Below, in pieces: positions 61,109 through 64,000 of a stretch of DNA of 64,000 nucleotides. The number at the start of each line of letters is the position of its first letter. The first letter of the stretch is position 1. The stretch comes from Poseidonibacter ostreae (GTDB lineage Bacteria; Campylobacterota; Campylobacteria; Campylobacterales; Arcobacteraceae): contig NZ_WFKI01000011.1 of NCBI RefSeq assembly GCF_009208055.1, forward strand, positions 9,765 to 73,764. The letters run 5' to 3'. Position numbers and translations under genes: made by a program. Under the pieces are notes generated by a model, which saw nothing but the letters and a program-made list of their open reading frames with translations, was not told where the DNA came from and searched no databases.

Positions 61109-61851
61109 AATCTAATTCCTTCTTCATAATATTGTTTAAATGATAATTTAGGTTTTACAACAATTGCAGCTTGGTTTGCGGGACATAACTCTTCACAAAC
61201 ACCACAACCAATACATCCCTCATAAACTTCAGGTTTCATACCACCATTTCCATTAGAAACCATGGCAATTGCACCATTAGAGTTAGGAATTGGACACATA
61301 TCTGCACAAATCGTACATTGTTTTTCTTCAAATGTATCTAGTTTTTCTAAAACATCTCTTTCTAATTGAGTAATATTTCTTTGATCATTTGTGAAATCAT
61401 GAATTCTTTTACTATGTCCTTTAGGAACTAGTGTATTTGTCATTGCAAGGCATTTATTTGGAAATTCTAATACAGCTATTCCCATTTTTATATCTTCAGG
61501 TTTTTCGCATGAGTGATCAAGTGCACCTGTTGGACAGGCTAACACACAAGGAACTGCAGAACAAGCATAACATCCACGCTCCCTTGCATCTATATAAGGA
61601 GTTCCTATTCCATGACCTTTTGCAAAGTCTGCAAGTTTTATAGAGTGGTATGGACAAACTTGTAAACATTGTCCACATTTAATACAAAGTGCAAGAAACT
61701 CTTTTTCATTAACTGCCCCTGGTGGTCTTAATTTCATTTGTGCTTTTAAAGCATGTGGACTAAGAGCAATTCCTCCTCCAAGTGCAACAGCAAGCATTCC
61801 TAAAGTTGAGAATTTTATAAAGTTTCTTCTCTCATTTTTTATTTTTTCCAT
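61105..61851 (-). CDS. nosG: NosG periplasmic ferredoxin (NapG-like, four 4Fe-4S)
   Basis: 248 residues with a Tat signal (RRNFIKFSTLGMLAVALGGG). Four ferredoxin-type Cys groups follow: CIKCGQCLQVCPYHS, CYACSAVPCVLACPTGAL, CTICADMCPIPNS and CIGCGVCEELCPANQ. Exported folded with its clusters and expected to pair with membrane NosH for electron supply to nitrous oxide reduction. Confidence 0.93.
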   Translation of the reverse strand: MEKIKNERRNFIKFSTLGMLAVALGGGIALSPHALKAQMKLRPPGAVNEKEFLALCIKCGQCLQVCPYHSIKLADFAKGHGIGTPYIDARERGCYACSAVPCVLACPTGALDHSCEKPEDIKMGIAVLEFPNKCLAMTNTLVPKGHSKRIHDFTNDQRNITQLERDVLEKLDTFEEKQCTICADMCPIPNSNGAIAMVSNGNGGMKPEVYEGCIGCGVCEELCPANQAAIVVKPKLSFKQYYEEGIRL

Positions 61852-61861
61852 TATAAAGCCT

Positions 61862-63073
61862 TTACATCTTTAATTTTGGTTCTGTATCTTCTAAAAGAAA
61901 TACAGGTTGTGAAAAAGGTGCTAATTTTGAAAGAAAATTAAGAAGTGAAATTACAGGTGAACCATAAAAGAATTTTACATCTTTATTGTACATCCATAAT
62001 TGGTCAGCGTATTGGAATACTTTATGCGAAGTATCTCCAATATTGTCACCATCTTTATCAAATCCTTCATAATTATCCCAGTAATTTCCAAGAATTTCAT
62101 TCTCATTTGTTTTAGCACCTCTACTATCATTTACAATATCTTCAATATTTCCTAGAATTGTATTTTTTTTGATTACATTATTTTCACTAAGCGAATGAAA
62201 ATGTAATGCTTCTGAGTTATATAAAATCTTATTATTATTTATCCAGTTTTTTGTATCAGGTTCAAAAGGAGATCTATCTATATAAATTCCTTGTGCACAA
62301 TAAATTATTGTATTATCCTCAAGTGTAAAGTTTGAAACATCTTTTAATCCAATACCCATTCCAGTTGCTCCTTGTGAGCTAGTAATAGTATTACCTGTAG
62401 CAATTGTATCTTTACTATACATAAAGAAAATTCCTACAGAATTTAATTTATAATTATTGTCTTTAACTATATTTTTACCTGCATACATAAAATGAAGTGA
62501 GTATCTATTTTGTTCCCCATAATTACTTAAAATTTGATTTCCATGTGAATACCAAACAACCATATCTCTTGATTTAATAAGTTTATTGTTTTTTACAATA
62601 TTGTCATTTGAATACCAAAGTCTAAGTCCATCACCTCTAAGACCTAATTCTAAATCTTTTGAAGTAATATAGTTATTTGAAAAAAGTGAGTTATTTGTCA
62701 TTGCAATATCAATTCCAAATAAAGAGTCTTTGATAATACAGTCTGATATTTCAGATTGTTTAGAGTTTGATATTTTAATAGCAGCATCTAAACTATCGTG
62801 CCTATTTCCACTTCCTACAATTGTAAGGTTTCTAAGAGTTACATAAGGACCTGTAATTGTAATTACAGTTCCAGTTTGTTCCCCATCAATAATAACACCA
62901 TCTTCTTTTCCAATAATAGTTATTGGTTTATCTATTTTTATAGAACCTTTATAAACTCCTTTTGGAAGTTTTAGTATAGATCCACTTGGTGCTTTATCTA
63001 TTGCATCTTGCAATAAGTTTGCAGATAAAACATTAAAAAAGATAAAAGAAAGTGTAAGGATTATTTTAAACAT
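61862..63073 (-). CDS. nosD: NosD periplasmic copper-site maturation protein
   Basis: 403 residues with a signal peptide (IILTLSFIFFNVLSA) and a right-handed beta-helix built of CASH/PbH1 repeats (for example LFSNNYITSKDLELGLRGDG, IVKNNKLIKSRDMVVWYSHG). NosD works with NosF and NosY to assemble the CuZ sulphide-copper centre of nitrous oxide reductase. Full length for the family. Confidence 0.93.
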   Translation of the reverse strand: MFKIILTLSFIFFNVLSANLLQDAIDKAPSGSILKLPKGVYKGSIKIDKPITIIGKEDGVIIDGEQTGTVITITGPYVTLRNLTIVGSGNRHDSLDAAIKISNSKQSEISDCIIKDSLFGIDIAMTNNSLFSNNYITSKDLELGLRGDGLRLWYSNDNIVKNNKLIKSRDMVVWYSHGNQILSNYGEQNRYSLHFMYAGKNIVKDNNYKLNSVGIFFMYSKDTIATGNTITSSQGATGMGIGLKDVSNFTLEDNTIIYCAQGIYIDRSPFEPDTKNWINNNKILYNSEALHFHSLSENNVIKKNTILGNIEDIVNDSRGAKTNENEILGNYWDNYEGFDKDGDNIGDTSHKVFQYADQLWMYNKDVKFFYGSPVISLLNFLSKLAPFSQPVFLLEDTEPKLKM

Positions 63074-63081
63074 TTATTACC

Positions 63082-63864
63082 TTATTGTCCTGATTCTTTC
63101 ATAGCTTTGTTTTTTGCTAATATTGCTAGAAGACTAAATAGTCCAATTGCTAATAAAGCATAAAAACCAATTGTTGGATAAGAGTGTGTTGTAAACTGTG
63201 CAATCTTTCCATCACCAAAAACTGTTGGCATAAAAGGTTTAATTTTAAAGGCACCCCAGTCATGTAAATTATGTCCAAACCAATATAACCAATAAGAGTA
63301 ATCTGCTATAAATAATAGTGGTAATGATGCTGGTATTATCATAACTTTTGTTAATATCTTTTTATCATATATAATAAAAAATATCATAAATAGTGATAAA
63401 CCTAATAGTGCATAAATACCAATTTCTCTTTCAAGTTGTCCACCTCTCCACATTGGATCCATTCCAACATAGTGGTTAATAGTATTCATCTCATGAACTT
63501 CACCTGAAAATCCATCAAAGTGAAAATACACAGGAATCCCTTCAGGAAATGCTTCTTTAGGATAGTTTGGAGCTTCTAATGAACAAGACCAAATTGGAAG
63601 TGATGCCACACCAATTTCTGAAGATGTTTCAATCATTTGCATTAAATCATTGTGTGCTTCTTTTGGTGTTGTTGTACTTTTGTATCTTCCTTGATTATAA
63701 AGATTCCAAACTGTAACAGCCATTGGTGAGATTTCATCTATCTTCTCATCATGTATTTTATTTAATGTCCCATGAAAACTAATCATTGGGAAAGTAAATG
63801 CCAGTGTCATAATAATTAATGCAAGTGATGCAAATATCTTTGCTTTGATAAAACTTGGATGCAT
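63082..63864 (-). CDS. nosB: NosB-like membrane protein of the nos cluster
   Basis: 260 residues with an N-terminal membrane helix, a periplasmic section of about 110 residues (VTVWNLYNQGRYKSTTTPKE, PKEAFPEGIPVYFHFDGFSG), and three further helices (YALLGLSLFMIFFIIYDK, VMIIPASLPLLFIADYSYWL, ALLAIGLFSLLAILA). Its position upstream of nosD matches nosB of Wolinella-type clusters, where nosZ precedes it. Function not established; the motif DYSYWLYWFGHNLHDWGAFK is characteristic. Confidence 0.85.
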   Translation of the reverse strand: MHPSFIKAKIFASLALIIMTLAFTFPMISFHGTLNKIHDEKIDEISPMAVTVWNLYNQGRYKSTTTPKEAHNDLMQMIETSSEIGVASLPIWSCSLEAPNYPKEAFPEGIPVYFHFDGFSGEVHEMNTINHYVGMDPMWRGGQLEREIGIYALLGLSLFMIFFIIYDKKILTKVMIIPASLPLLFIADYSYWLYWFGHNLHDWGAFKIKPFMPTVFGDGKIAQFTTHSYPTIGFYALLAIGLFSLLAILAKNKAMKESGQ

Positions 63865-63893
63865 TTGATTATCCTTTCTATTTTAAAGTACTA

Positions 63894-63916
63894 AGTTATA
63901 AGTTAAACTTATAACT
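63894..63916. repeat. Perfect hairpin in the nosB leader
   Basis: AGTTATAAGT pairs with ACTTATAACT around a 3-base loop, about 30 bases upstream of the nosB start. There is no T run on the reverse strand, so it could act as a leader/stability structure or operator. Confidence 0.45.
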
Positions 63917-63931
63917 AATAGCTTAATACTA

Positions 63932-63937
63932 ATTATA
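63932..63937 (-). promoter_or_regulatory. Possible -10 box of the nosB operon
   Basis: On the reverse strand TATAAT lies about 70 bases before nosB and about 34 bases downstream of the FNR-like box. This suggests that the nos maturation genes can start from their own regulated promoter. Confidence 0.4.
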
Positions 63938-63970
63938 AAGATAGCTTATCTAAAAGCTTAGATTTTAGTG

Positions 63971-63984
63971 TTGATACTTGTCAA
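63971..63984. promoter_or_regulatory. FNR/CRP-family box upstream of nosB
   Basis: TTGATACTTGTCAA matches the FNR consensus TTGATNNNNATCAA at all but one of the ten fixed positions. FNR/CRP-type regulators control denitrification genes under low oxygen or NO in many bacteria. A purine-rich AAGGAAGAG at 63991-63999 could be a ribosome binding site of a gene starting to the right of the window, so the box may serve a divergent gene too. Confidence 0.5.
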
Positions 63985-64000
63985 TAAAAAAAGGAAGAGT

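Overview
The window is strongly A+T-rich and reads as the chromosome of a Campylobacterota member, most likely of the Arcobacter group. Grounds for this are the tig-clpP-def cluster, an epsilon-type nitrous oxide reductase maturation cluster (nosB-D-G-C1-C2-H-F-L), the carboxyspermidine dehydrogenase/decarboxylase route to polyamines, Csd3/Csd6-like cell-shape genes, and an ssrA (tmRNA) tag that fits this phylum. The species is not determinable from the sequence alone.

Bases 1 to about 29,240 are accessory DNA built by tandem integration at the 3' end of ssrA. A 19-base copy of the tmRNA 3' end lies at 29222-29240 (the real gene end) and again at 7459-7477. Each copy is followed on its left by a leftward P4-type tyrosine integrase (27629-29029 and 6047-7276). 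I infer two stacked islands. Island B (7.46-29.24 kb) is complete. Island A (left of 7.46 kb) runs off the window. Island A carries a type I restriction-modification operon (hsdR end, hsdM, hsdS) whose last two genes, coupled by overlaps, are an AAA ATPase and an HNH nuclease resembling a Septu (PtuAB) pair.

Island B carries, from its distal end: a Gabija-type pair (OLD/TOPRIM nuclease plus UvrD-like helicase); an HTH protein divergent from an S24-like protein lacking both catalytic residues; a short tyrosine recombinase; a lone P-loop ATPase; a lipoprotein/secreted-protein pair; IS256 debris; and a ColE1/MbeA-like mobilization cassette (mobC, relaxase, two or three coiled-coil genes). Next comes a type II restriction-modification module with controller protein, two candidate nucleases, a C5 methyltransferase and an AlkA-like glycosylase, flanked by imperfect 27-base direct repeats. 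Last are a RepA-like helicase, AlpA and the integrase. It therefore looks like an integrative mobilizable element loaded with anti-phage systems.

From 29.2 kb onward the window is core chromosome: ssrA; carboxyspermidine dehydrogenase, rubredoxin and decarboxylase; two PPK2 kinases; a TAXI-type TRAP transporter; a VWA/TPR protein; tig-clpP-def; a PAS/chemoreceptor pair; comM; era; a four-gene type II secretion/type IV pilus-like operon that may serve DNA uptake; folE; mgtE; a Csd3-like peptidase; a frameshifted csd6-like gene; purL; and the nos cluster. That cluster lacks a nosY between nosF and nosL and is preceded by an FNR-like box.
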